DNA of 64,000 nt from Antedon mediterranea (Eukaryota > Echinodermata > Crinoidea > Comatulida > Antedonidae). Numbering within the stretch: the stretch's first letter is position 1; the number at the start of each line of letters is the position of its first letter. The position numbers and the translations under genes were made by a program. This document shows, one piece after another, positions 47,131 to 60,200 of the stretch. The DNA is taken from positions 6,019,001 to 6,083,000 of the forward strand of contig NC_092674.1 in NCBI RefSeq assembly GCF_964355755.1, in the 5' to 3' direction. Under the pieces are notes generated by a model. It saw only the letters and a program-made list of their open reading frames with translations. It was not told where the DNA came from and did no database searches.

Positions 47131-47550
47131 AATAAATAAATAAAATAAATATGTACTTTATTTATGAATTTATTTACTTTTGTACAAAAAAGTAGCAACA
47201 CTTAAATAAATAAATAAATAAATATGTACTTTAAACATTATTATTTGCAATAAATGGCACAGAGTAACTACACTTAAAAATTTAAAACCAATTGTTGAAA
47301 CTATTTAAAGTAAAAAGCATCTGAAATATTATAAATGAATAAATATGTACTTTAAACAATTTTAGCAACGCCAAAGGCCAATATGTTAAAAGCCATTTTA
47401 TGGCAAATGCACCGCCCATGTTTGACACAGTTACACAGAGTTATTTATAGTATTACTATATACACAGTTTATCATTTTAATATTTGCTTTGCTCAATTAT
47501 ATTGGTAATAAAAAGAACACTTGTAACATAGACTGCCACCGCGGATGTAT

Positions 47551-47822
47551 AAAGCTCTATCTACACTACCAAACTAGTTTGACAGTTTGAGTTTGACTAC
47601 TTGCAGGTAGAATTCCATAAAGATTGATTCAATGCGATTGAGTAATGATACTATAAAGTTATGTTTTTAGTTTTAACTTTCAATTATACTTGTAAAGCTC
47701 TGTATAGACTATCAAAATTTATGTGACAAAAAAATGTGATGTGCCCATTTATGGACATGATGATGTCATATCACTACCATATTTGTTCACATCACTACCA
47801 TATTTGGGCACATCATACTGTT
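47551..47822. mobile_element. Two family-1 MITE pieces around a captured segment
   Basis: A left terminus (AAAGCTCTATCTACACTACC) at 47551, then non-MITE DNA 47599-47694, then a second terminus AAAGCTCTGTATAGACTATC at 47695 and a body to 47822. The non-MITE part matches 13717-13811 inverted. Confidence 0.75.
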
Positions 47823-48533
47823 TATTTCATTTTCATTTGTTGATAGAGTCTTCTTAAGCTTTCACTTTTGTGACCATCAATTTTTCTTATTGTTTGTTAG
47901 GCACTCTCTGGTTGTAATCTCTTTCTAGTTGTGTTTTAAACTCATTATTTGACCTTAGAATCTCATTATTTGACCTTAGAATTTACTGCAATGGGCAGTT
48001 AAATTCTTCCTTTTTTCTGAAAATGTAATATGAAAAATATGAGAAGATTTTTTAAATTAAGGCATCGTGTTCTATGTTCCTTATTAAATGTAGAGTGTGG
48101 ACAGAGTTTTAGATTCAACAAGCTGTCAAACTGAGATCTGACTCTTTCCACTTGACTCTGCAACATGAAATTGCTCAATATATTTTTTTCAAAAAATAAA
48201 TAATAGGCTATTGATTTTTTATTTCTCACTGAAAGTATATCTGTCCGATTCCATAAGGTTCAGCGTACAATTGGTATTGTGGAATCCCCGCATCCTAACC
48301 AGACAATCAATTATTACCATGGTAACTATAAACATAGCTGTCAATATAATAAATGGTTTTAGAAATGTATTGTATGTATTATAAGTATTGTAAATTTATG
48401 CTATTGTTTGAGATTAAATTTAATACCGTAGTGTTATACTTGATTGATATTGTTTAATTATACTGGACAAGCTGGATCGCAAGTTTCAATTGAAAAAAAC
48501 ATGAAGATAATTTTTTATATAATTAGTTTTTTT

Positions 48534-48862
48534 TTTAAAGATATGTATTGTCCCCCAGAAAAAAATAATTCTTAATTTTCTTGTTGAATATGCCATTTTA
48601 ATGTCACATGTGATCCACTTTGATCAAAAATTTAATTTATTTACCTGAAACACTGTAATTTAAAGCAAAAAAATAGTCAGTCAATGGATTTTTGGTTGAA
48701 TTTATCCATTTATTTTGTAATTTTATAAGTGAAAACATTATTTTTTTCGTTTTTTTTCTATGAAAGTGATTAACTTTATGAAAACTACAAAATAAACTAT
48801 TTAAAGTCTGATTTTTATATATCTTCATTTTTCATTTTTTTTGGGACAATACATCTTTAACA
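48534..48862. mobile_element. Family-2 MITE, near full length
   Basis: AAAGATATGTATTGTCCCCC at the left and GGGACAATACATCTTTAA at the right. Core TTGAATATGCCATTTTAATG, TGATCCACTTTGATC, GGTTGAATTTATCC and CTATGAAAGTGATTAACTTT. Confidence 0.8.
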
Positions 48863-49026
48863 TCATGTTTAACTAATTGTCTGCAATCTGCATTTCAGCA
48901 TATAAGCCTAGAAAAATGAAAAACAATCAGTTTTCTTCCTTTTTTTCCCTGAAACAAAAAGCTTGTATATTTATTTTATAATAAAAAAAAAATCTAAGTT
49001 TATTTGTTTAAGTCAATTGGAGAATT

Positions 49027-49205
49027 AAAGCCAACTTACACAGATGAGTGGTAACAGTAATAAAAATATAGAATCTATGTTTCCGCTTCCATTTACACAA
49101 AATGGACGGCCGGTTTACGCTCAGGATAGATACAGATTCTATGTGGCACAAGCTACGCGATTTTTTTGTTTATAGTTACCCCTTGTCTGTGTAAATTGGC
49201 CTTTA
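49027..49205. mobile_element. Family-7 MITE
   Basis: AAAGCCAACTTACACAGATG and CTGTGTAAATTGGCCTTTAG are inverted ends, with ATAGAATCTATGT inner arms. Confidence 0.8.
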
Positions 49206-49826
49206 GTGAACTCTTCATAGTATGGTTAGTTACAGATTATCAACACTTTAGGCTATTGGTTTAGCTGCATATCAATCATAGATAAGCCAAATATCCCTAT
49301 ACACTGTCATTTAAGAAATATCCAGTTGCCAATACGACGATAAATATCTTATCATAAAACATTAATGAAATTCATTAGATTTTCAGAACTAAATGTGCAT
49401 TATTCTATGACGTCTACTTTCATTTTGTCTGAAATTATTAACTGTTGTTATTTTGAAAAATGTATTATTAATAATATCGATTGTGTTGTTTACCACTGGA
49501 GGCAATCTCGGTAACCTGATACAAGTTGATACAGGGTTAATATATATATCAATTTAAATTTAAATGCTATTCTCCTTTCATTAATCTTATATTCTGTTTT
49601 TACACATAGAACATTATTGATTTTTGGAATGAATTCATCAATACATTGACAATTCATAATTTTAATATGGCAACAAGTAATTTAAACATAATTTCTTATT
49701 CCTATATTTAGAGAAAGAAATATGAGCTTGATTTATGGTTAATTATTTATATTTTATTTATGTTTTATATCTGAAAATCATTTTTTTAATGTACATTTTA
49801 ACTAAATTATTCTAATATTTGTTATA

Positions 49827-50066
49827 CAGTAAAACCCCTATTGGGGGACACGTCTGTACCTTCACACTAAATTATTATGTACTAAAATACACTTCATATA
49901 GTAGAAACTCTAGTAAGAGGACACATTCAGGACACAATAATAAAGTTTTCCTTTAATAAGGGTGTCCCTAGAATAGGGGTTGGCTGCAGTTTTAAAACAT
50001 CATCATAGTCACTAGTGTCACCATAATAGTCCATTTGATTAATGGTGTCCCAAACGGGTTCCACTG
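49827..50066. mobile_element. CAGTAGAACC-type element
   Basis: CAGTAAAACCCCTATTGGGG at the left and AAACGGGTTCCACTG at the right; inside GGACACATTCAGGACAC and CCCTAGAATAGGGGTTGG. TA precedes the left end. Confidence 0.6.
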
Positions 50067-50239
50067 AATATTTATTTTAAATTAATGATTTCATATACAG
50101 AGGTAGAATCCCGCCTTTGGGACACCCCTAAGGAATGCCTCTATTAAGTGGACACTTTCCAAGGAAAAGAGTGAAAAGAAATATGAATACTACAGCCAAC
50201 CCATATTCAATGGACACTTTGTTTGTCTATCACCATGTC

Positions 50240-50450
50240 TCAAAAAGAAATGATGATGGTGGTGTGTTGGGATGTTCCCACTTAAGGTCAGGGTTCATGA
50301 AATGTACCATTATCTGACAGGGGTGTTTCATAAATTGTTTATATATTCGAGTTGTAGCTCTCGTCTCGGGGAGAATAGGCCAATGTTGGTTTATCCAGGT
50401 AAGCTAGCACTTATAGACTACCAACACCACTTTTGGTTTGTGTAGTTTAG
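50240..50450 (+). repeat. ~220-bp dispersed repeat
   Basis: GATGATGGTGGTGTGTTGGG, GGTTCATGAAATGTACCATT and GGTTTATCCAGGTAAGCTAG align with 56090-56310. Confidence 0.65.
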
Positions 50451-50692
50451 TCCTGAAGGTGTCCCTTTAATAGAAGCAATTTGCCGTACACTCAATATGA
50501 AAACACAAAGGACGCTGTTGAATTAATTAATAATATGTATGATATTAAAAAACGCACTCCAACTGATATTGCAACTTCAATGCCTGATGCTTAAAGTGCG
50601 TGTGGTAGAGTTTATTACAGTACGATATTAAATAAGTAGTAGTACACACGCACTGTACATTATTCAAATATAAACTTTACTACTCTACTAAT

Positions 50693-50857
50693 AGGGAGCT
50701 TCCAATTTGCAATGACAAAACTACATCTTGTACGTTGTGCGTATGCAGGAATATTGGGACGTGTGTTTCTAGGTTCAAACGACTGACAACACATCGATTG
50801 ACCTAACCTAGGTTGGTCGTTGGTCCCCGGCAAATCGAAAGTTCCCTAATACAGTAC
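50693..50857. mobile_element. Fold-back element, TAGGGAACTTTC ends
   Basis: GGGAGCTTCCAATTTGCAAT at the left; GCAAATCGAAAGTTCCC at the right; TAATA flanks both sides. A similar single end (ACTAGGGAGCTTTCAAAA) is near 3809. Confidence 0.7.
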
Positions 50858-51159
50858 TGAAACAAAATGTGTGTCGTGTGAGAGTAAAATTCGCTATAGT
50901 TTTTAAAATTTAATTAAACTCATCACTAATTTGTTTTAATTACCTCCCAAATAAGCAGGTATTGTATCATGAAAATCAGAAAACATGAAAAAGGTCAATT
51001 AAATACAGTAAACAGTATATGTTTTAAAAAAAAACACAATTATCAACAAAATTAATTTAAAAATTACACATTAAATGTCAATAAAATTAATATTTTGAAA
51101 AAAGGCCAATTAAATATTAATTGAATATAGAATTATATACGTTTCTTTAATTTTTCCAG

Positions 51160-51260
51160 GTTTTCACAATGACGTTCTTAACTGTTAACAATGTATGTGT
51201 CATTTGGTTCCTGACCTGAAGAAGATTTTATGTAATATAGTATCTGTAAAGCTGAGCATC
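51160..51260 (+). promoter_or_regulatory. Probable PPEF 5' UTR with acceptor and upstream ORF
   Basis: A pyrimidine tract and CAG at 51151-51159 look like a splice acceptor just before the PPEF start exon. An upstream ATG at 51169 opens a 17-codon frame ending in TGA at 51219, 41 bp before the PPEF start. The non-coding exon further upstream was not identified; a strong donor-like CAAG|GTAAGA near 46239 is only a candidate. Confidence 0.35.
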
Positions 51261-54200
51261 ATGGGATGCGGCGTTAGCAATTCCCAGGATACCGACTCTC
51301 AAGCAATGAGTCATTCAGAAAAAAGTGAGTACCGCTGAAAATATATTTTTCCCCTGAAAAAATAATTTCTTTTTTCTTTCTTCAACTTTTTCTTGAATAT
51401 GCCATTTAATGTCACATAATTGTTATTCACTTTGATTGACCAAAAATTGGATTAAAAAAAAAACATTTTCCTGAAAAAATTGTAATTTTAAGAAAAAAAT
51501 ACTCAAATTTGTTTTTTGTTGAATTTAACTGTTTATTTTCTCATTTTATAAGTGGAAAGATTATGAAAACTTTATATATATTTTTCAGGTTTTTTTTCTA
51601 ACAAAGTCATTACACAATGATTTGATTATTGTTCATTTTTCATGTTTGCACCAAAATTGGATAATTGTTAATATTTTGAATTTTCTTTTTTTGGGGTATA
51701 TTTTTTGTTACCTTAACAATGTATTGTATTTAGATCTGCTTAAAATAAATTTATCCATTGAGTACTTGTATACTATAATTAGATTTTTTTAATTACAACA
51801 TTTGTAATATACAAATATTTGAAGGTGTTGTCAAGTAAATAAATTAACTACAGTATTAGCATTCAGTGTTATCATTACATTGTTGACTATATATTGATTT
51901 TTCTTTGTATGTCATCAGAAAATAATCTATAACTGTTAATTAGGTGATAATCTTCTTTATTACCTGTTAATTATGAACATAATATTCGAAATGTTTCTAT
52001 GTATATGACAATTCAAATATTCCTAATGCAATATTATTACTAGATGACATATATGATTTATACCAAGATAACATAATTTGCTATATTTTTGACAATATTG
52101 GAAAATCGTTTTTAATTAAAGCTATGAAACATAGGACCCATTGGCTGGAAGCCAATTGGACTATTTTTTGCTTTAAATTACATTTAAAAATTTGCAATGA
52201 CACTTTTAGGAGGAAAAAAGAGAAACTCCCAGCTTTAATTCTAAAAATGTTAAATCCTTTTAATATTAACATTTTTTCAGGTAAATTTTTTTTATCCAAT
52301 TTTTGGTCAAAGTGAATAACTATTATGTGACATTAAAATGGCATATTCAACAAAACAATGTTTCAGAATTATTTTTTCAGGAGAAAAATACATCTTAATA
52401 AATTAATAATAAATAATGTTTTTGTATTACTTGTTGAGTGAAATGTTGTATTTTTTATATGCAATATTATGTTCAACTTCAATTTATTTATATAATGAAA
52501 TGCAATAATAAAGTTCAATTTCATACAATAATACCGTTATATAAAAAAACACAATTATAGGGGAAGTATTCAGTAATTTGTTTTATTTTAAATTTTAAAG
52601 TAGGAATTTCTCAATTTTTCATGTAATTTTTAAAAAGATTTTTCCATAGAAAAATATGAAAATTATAAATGAAAGATTAATATGGTATTTGGTAAGTTTT
52701 TAACTGACTTAATGATTTTTTTTAATGTTTTAGCCATCAAGTCGGCACTGTTGATACAGAGATGGTTTCGCAGTTACCAAGCAAGGATGGAAACTCGACG
52801 TAGATGTACGTGGAGTATTTTCCAAAGCATAGAATACTCAGGAGAGCAAGATCAACATAATGTACGTATTACAAAGCAGCTGAGAATATAGATCATCGTG
52901 GCCTTGCGTTTTGTGGCCTTGCGTTTTCCTTTTGTGTCGTTCCATTAAAATACTCACAAGTTTGAATCATCCACAACACTTCAAATGACTTAAGCTCTGT
53001 CTACACTATCAACCTAACAAAAAAATTGTGATGTGCCCAAATTTGGTAGTGATATGCCAAAATATGGTAGTGATATGCAGAAATATGGTAGTGATATGAC
53101 ATCATCATGTCCATATATGGGCACATCACATTTTTTTTGTCACAGTTTGATAGTGTAGACAGAGCTTTAGCGTAACAAACAACATATGTGGCATCACTCC
53201 TGTTTTGGCTGCGAGAATCCCATATTTGTGGCTTATCGATCATGAGGTCTAACATCATGCTCCCGGTTTTTCACATTTTCTCCCAGGTTATACAAGTATA
53301 CATAATCAGTTTTTTTTTTTTTTTTGCACTAAAATTCAGCAAAAAGCTCCAACATAAGTGAATTTACTATATTTAAGCTGTTATACAATCATCTGCAGTT
53401 TGTTTGTTTTTGTTGTTTCTCTAAACACACACATAACATTTACAAAGAAAGAACAAAAATTACACTTAGTAAAAGAAAACAAAAAGTGTGCAGAAGGAGA
53501 CCAAAATAAGTTTGGAGATAAATTTAAGTCATGGCCACCAGATTAAAATAAAAAAATAAGTTAATAAAATATTGAAGGTAAAGTAACCTAATTTATAATA
53601 TATAACTAATTTTAATAACTAATATTAGGAAACAGTAGAAGTCATAATAATTTTTTTTTATTGAAGGAGATTCAACCCTTTCCCCTTCCCCACACAAAGC
53701 TGTGTACCTCCATTTATAATTACACTCGTCACCTGATCTCTCCATCAAAACAAATCACGGTTTTATTTCATCTTGTATATTGCCATATACCCCTATAGAA
53801 TTGAAAAGCAAAGGTCCCTTTATAAACACTCTTATATGACATATAGCTATATATGTTGGCATTGAAAGTAACTAATCTGAACTTATGCTTATAATGGTGT
53901 TTTTAATAAGAAAATGTGTGTTTACATCTCCTAACCCTCTGGCAGTGTACCTAAAAGAAATAGCAAAAGCTGACAGCAATGGAAATTTGTATCTTTGAGA
54001 TATCCGTCCTTTGTGTTTTATAACTTGGTTTCCATGCCAACAATCAAGCACTATACAAGATATCAAGGATGATAAATTTAATGATTAAAGTTGCCATAGT
54101 TATCATAACATTTTTTATATTATTTTATTGCATGTAACATACTTTGTATGCTAATTAGCTGGCTATTAAAATTAAATATAAATTAAATCATTTTTTGTAA

Positions 54201-57200
54201 ATTATTTTTTCATTGTATTCGTTTATTTCAATTTCATATCTACTGTATTTTTTACAGTAGACCTCCTCCTTTGGGACACCCAAGTCTCCCAGGGAAAAAC
54301 AAGAGGAATAATGTCACTACTACTGCCAACCCATTTTCAAGGGACACCCCTATTAAGGGGGCAGTCTCCCAGGGAAAAACAAGAGGAATATGTCAACACT
54401 ATAGCCAATCCATTTTCAAGGGACACCCCTATTAAGGGGAAGTCTCCCAGGGGAAATGTACTAGATGAATATGTCACTACTGCCAACCCCTTTAAAAGGG
54501 ACACCCCTATCAAGGGGACACTTTTCTGGGGAAATGTACGAGAGGAATATGTCACTACTGCCAACCCCTTTAAAAGGGACACCCATATTAAGAGGATATA
54601 CATTGTTGGGTCCTGAAGGTGGCTCCTTAATAGGGAGTTCTAGAACCTCTATTAAGGGGACACCTTTGGTACTAAAAAAAGTGTTCCCTTAATACAGGTG
54701 CCCTTAATATGGATTGCGTACCTGTTAATTGCCCTTTGTTAGGTTTATGGGAAATGTCCCCTTAATAGGGGTTTCCCAATGGAGGTGTTCTACTGTATTT
54801 AAATTATGTAAAAAAGTGGAATAATCCTACAAACGAGAATAAATTTAATTTGTTCAGGCATCGACACTCGTTAATTTCAATGGATTACAGGTTCTTGCAC
54901 GTTTTCCAACAGTGTAATTTGTTATAATTTCTTGAGCTTAAAAATAATCACTCCTGGTTTAGAGAGAATACTTTGCGGACTTCATTCCAAGGTTGTATGA
55001 AGTGTAAAAAGGTCAAATTAATTTGTAAATAACTGAACAATGATGTTGTTAATAATTATTATTGATAAGATGGTTAATCTTAGGCCTACAATCACTAGCC
55101 TTATAATTGATTATACTCTACAAAATCTAATGGCTAATTCATTATTCGGTTTTAACAAATAGGCCTACAATCACTAGCCTTATAATTGATTATACTCTAC
55201 AAAATCTAATGGCTAATTCATTATTCGGTTTTAACAAATAGGCCTACAATCACTAGCCTTATAATTGATTATACTCTACAAAATCTAATGGCTAATTCAT
55301 TATTCGGTTTTAACAAATAGGCCTACAATCACTAGCCTTATAATTTATTATTCTCTACAAAATGTAATGGCTAATTCATTATTCGGTTTTAACAAATATT
55401 TTTTCTGAAATAGGAAAATGGAGTATAAAATGATCTTTTAAATTAAATGAATAGAAATACAGTAATTAATTTAATCTTTAAAAAAACTATATATAATTAG
55501 TTAAAAACGTTTGATACAGTCTTTATCTATCAGTATAGCCATAATAATGTGTTGTTTTGTAAACTATAGTAATTAATAATATAATAATGTCTACAGTCTA
55601 CATCCAATAAATCCCAAAACATAATCCACATGTATTTTAAGAGGCACTATATGTCAACAAATAATTATTAGTCCTCTCTCCATGACGGTTGTCACATAAT
55701 GCTTTGTATTATTTTTTATTGTATTTATATGTTTCATATGGACAGTTTGTCTGAAATAAAGTTGAATTGAATTGAATTTATAAATACAAAGAAATGTGTA
55801 CAGCAATTTTGATTCAAAAAGATGTACATTAAGAAATATAACAAAAAAGAATATATGGAGTAACATAACAAGTTTAGTTTAAAAAGAAAAGAATACAAAT
55901 TCCTAAAATTACAATTTTTTTATTCTTGTGCATAGAATTTAGCTAAAACTTGTTTCATGATGATTTTATGTATTTTGAGTGCAACACGTTCTTAAGAGAT
56001 GTTTACATATTACATTTTTTACAGACTTTATCAAAATTTTGTCTATGAGTGTTAGCTTACCTGTATAAACGGCCTCCCACCGTCCCCCATTTCGCAAGAG
56101 TTATTGCAAAATGATGATGGTGGTTTGTGGGGAGGTTCCCACTTGAGGGATGGTTCATGGACTGTACCATTTGTGGAGTGGGGTGTTCAATGAAAATTTC
56201 TACTTTTCGAGCTATACCTCGCTCTTCGAGTAAAAAGGGCTATTGTCGGTTTATCCAGGTAAGCTAGGCACGAAATAGACTACAAACACCACTGTTGGTT
56301 TGTTTAATTTATAGCAATCCTAAGTTATTATATAATAATAATGATTTTTTTTTTACAGCTTTACAACTTTTTCAACGACATGCTTCTAACCTTAGGGGGC
56401 AACGATAAGAGTAAAGTTTATGCTGAAGGTGATAAAGGTAATTTTTTATGTTTTTAATTTTGAAAAAAAAGCATAATGTTAATGTTGTGTGATTTATAAA
56501 ATGCTTATACAATCAAAAGATTGTCCCAAAGCGCTAAGAGATAAAACAGAAAGAAATTACAAAGAAAAAAGATGGGTTTTTAAGAGTGTTTTGAAAACTA
56601 TGATGAGGATGCATTTTTAATAGGATCAGGAAGATTGTTCCACAGTTTAGGAGCTGCAACTGCAAAGGCTCCATCACCATAGGTCTTATGGCAGCTGGGT
56701 GGAACAAAAAATGCAGATGGATTAGTGGATATATTTTATTCCTTCGATTTGTTGTTCATTCAGTAAAACTGAATTGCGATACATTTTTACATAACAGTCA
56801 TTGAAGCAATGATTTAAAAATGTAGAGACAAGAAAAACATTAAAATCTGACAATAAAACAGAGAAAAAACATAAATAACATGCTTAAAACAGGATAAAAA
56901 CAGAGCAAAATTATAAATGAAACAGATTAAAAGCAGAAAATTGATTTTCTTTACCATATGAGTAACAGTAAAATACTTAACAAAGGCAAACAAAATGAAA
57001 AAATCCAATAAAATATGAATAAACAGAAGTTAAAAAAGAAATTTTAAAATAATCAAAATTACCAACATTTTCTTATTTTTTTTTTATTTATTTTTTTATT
57101 TCAACCACATCCAACAGCGAAAGATCGCCAATTACAGGATGCCTTAAAACTCTTTAGATATAAATATAGAATTAAAAGCACATGAAAATACAAAACATGA

Positions 57201-60200
57201 AACATACAATATTTTATATTCATTTTTAACTTGTATTAAGTTGTATGTTACAGGGATTGCGGACACAAATGTGTTATGGCGCTCTGTTGCTGTCGCAATC
57301 CCTGGACCGCTTGTTGTCGAATAAAGAAATGAAATGAAATGAAATGAAATGAAACAAAAAGGCAAACTTAAATCGATTTAAGAATTTTAGACTTAAATTT
57401 GGACAAAAGTGTCAATAAAATATCGATAGTCTTATCCTTAATAATTATATAATCTGTTTATAATTACTATATAAAACTACAGAATAAAAGAGATATTATA
57501 TCTTGGTGTATACATATTATACCTGACCTGTTAATACTAAAAAGAATTGAACGTAATTATTCTTCAAATTTGTTTATCAATTAAAATTAAACTGCTAAAA
57601 AAATAGCCATTAAAGGCCAAGGAAAAAATGTTTTTTATTGTTTTTTATTATTTTTTTTATTCTCAATTTAGGCAAAAATTGCTAATTGGTAAGTGAATTC
57701 ATTCTGTTTTTCTCAACAACCCTGTTCACAGGAAAACAAATACACATCAAGAAAAACTATTTATTATTTTTTTATTATTTTGTTTATTCTCAATTTAGGC
57801 AAAAATTGTTAATTGGTAAGTGAATTCATTCTGTTTTTCTCAACAACCCTGTTCACAGGAAAAACATATACACATCAAGAAAAACTATTTTTTATTTTTT
57901 TATTATTTTGTTTATTCTCAATTTAGGCAAAAATTGCTAATTGGTAAGTGAATTCATTCTGTTTTTCTCAACAACCCTGTTCACAGGAAAAACAAATACA
58001 CATCAAGAAAAACTATTTTTTATTTTTTTATTATTTTGTTTATTCTCAATTTAGGCAAAAATTGCTAATTGGTAAGTGAATTCATTCTGTTTTTCTCAAC
58101 AACCCTGTTCACAGGAAAAACAAATACACATCAAGAAAAACTATTTTTTATTTTTTTATTATTTTGTTTATTCTCAATTTAGGCAAAAATTGCTAATTGG
58201 TAAGTGAATTCATTCTGTTTTTCTCAACAACCCTGTTCACAGGAAAAACAAATACACATCAAGAAAAACTATTTTTTATTTTTTTATTATTTTGTTTATT
58301 CTCAATTTAGGCAAAAATTGCTAATTGGTAAGTGAATTCATTCTGTTTTTCTCAACAACCCTGTTTACAGGAAAAACATACACATCAAGATGTTCTATTC
58401 TACTTTTGTAGACAATTTTGTCTTCAGTGTTTTAACATTTTCCCTATTCTTTCCAATATACTGACACGTGACATTCTAAATGTAATAAGGGTACTTAGCT
58501 GTATTTTCGTAACCTTCATTCGTATTGGTTTGCAAATGTGATTGCCATGGTTACCACCATAACTTTGATATTTGAAGGGTTATTCAAGAGTTATTCAAAT
58601 AATTTTAAAATGGACATTTAATTAATATTTTAGAGGACTCTGTTTTAATTGATTTCTAGAATGAATATATCAGAATCTTTTTTTGCTTGTAAAAAAATAA
58701 GATTCATTATTATATAAGTTCTATAAAAGTGAGAATATTAAATATGTATATGTATATATATATATATGTATATATATATGTCCCCCCCCCCCCCCCAAAA
58801 ATAATTCTTAAAAATGTTGTTCAATATGCCATTTTAATGAAACATATTAGTTGGCCATTTTGATAAAAAATTTGATGGAAAAAATGTATTTACCTGAAAA
58901 AACTGTAATTTAAAGCAAAAAAAAAAGAGTCAAATTGGCTGCCAGTTTTTGGTTGAACTTAACCATTTATTTTGTATTTTTATAAGTGAAAACATAATTT
59001 TGTTTTTTTATAAGGAAGTAATTAACTTTGTTAAAACTATATATATAGCTTTTCAAATTCTGATTTTATTAACCTTCATTTTCCATGTTCTTGGGGACAA
59101 TACATCATTAAGAAATATAGGCTATATTTATATGTATTAACTTATTTTATTTATGCGAATGGAAACATTGAGTGGTGCGCATGCATATTAATATTTTAAC
59201 CTACTTTTTATGATGTGAAAATTATGCCAACAATATAATTTAATAAGTTTTTAATATTTGCTTTAATTAAACATTTTTTTTTTCTCTTTAAGATGATGAA
59301 GATGATGAACTAAGTGAGTATGTAATAGACCACTCTTACGATGGTCCACATCCAACTTTCCCGCTTTCCCACGAGACAATGCTCGACTTAATTGAAGCCT
59401 TTAAGAAGAAACAAGTGCTACACACTAAATATGTGTTAAAAATCTTAAAACAAATGCAAGAATTGCTGAAAGAAAGGCCTAACATCAGTCAAGCTACGAC
59501 GGCAATCGCTAAGCAGATCACAGTGTGTGGTAAGTGGATGTCTTTTGTTATTCATATTATCTCTAATAACTCATCTATTTCAGTATGAAAATGACAATTT
59601 TGATTTTCTAGTCTCAAAAAGCCTGTCAAATACAGTAGCTATCACAATGCTGTTTAGTTTTATATATTGAAAAACTTGACAACAATCAAATGATTTGTTT
59701 TTTAATTTTGTACATTTATTTCATTAAAGATATATTGTTCTAAAAATATAATTTGTTTACAATTTGTGTTGAATATGCCATTTGAATGTCACAGAACAGT
59801 TATTTCACCAAAAACTAGATCGGAAAAAAAAAATATTTACCTAAAAAAAATTAACTTAAAGCAATCAATTGGTTAAATTTAATTATTATTTTGCCTTTTT
59901 ATAAGTGAAAGCATTTTTTTTTTCTACGAAAGTGATTAACTTTATTAAAGCTGCAAAATAGACTATTCAAAGTCTGATTTATATTAATCTTCCATTTTTC
60001 ATGATTTTGGAGGATAATACATTTTTAAGTATAAAAACTTGACGACAATCAAATGATTTTTAATTTTGTCCATCTATTTCATTAATTTATATCCTTGGAA
60101 TTAATTAATCTTGCGCCAATATATGCCAGCCGCCGTTTCTCTAGCCTCAACAATTTAGGCCAGCCGCTGTTTCTCAACAATATAGTGAGTAGCCTAGCAT

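Noticed and set aside
47121-47230. AATAAATAAAATAAATATGT repeats as an origin or regulatory array
   Set aside because: Simple AT-rich microsatellite typical of LINE and SINE tails here.
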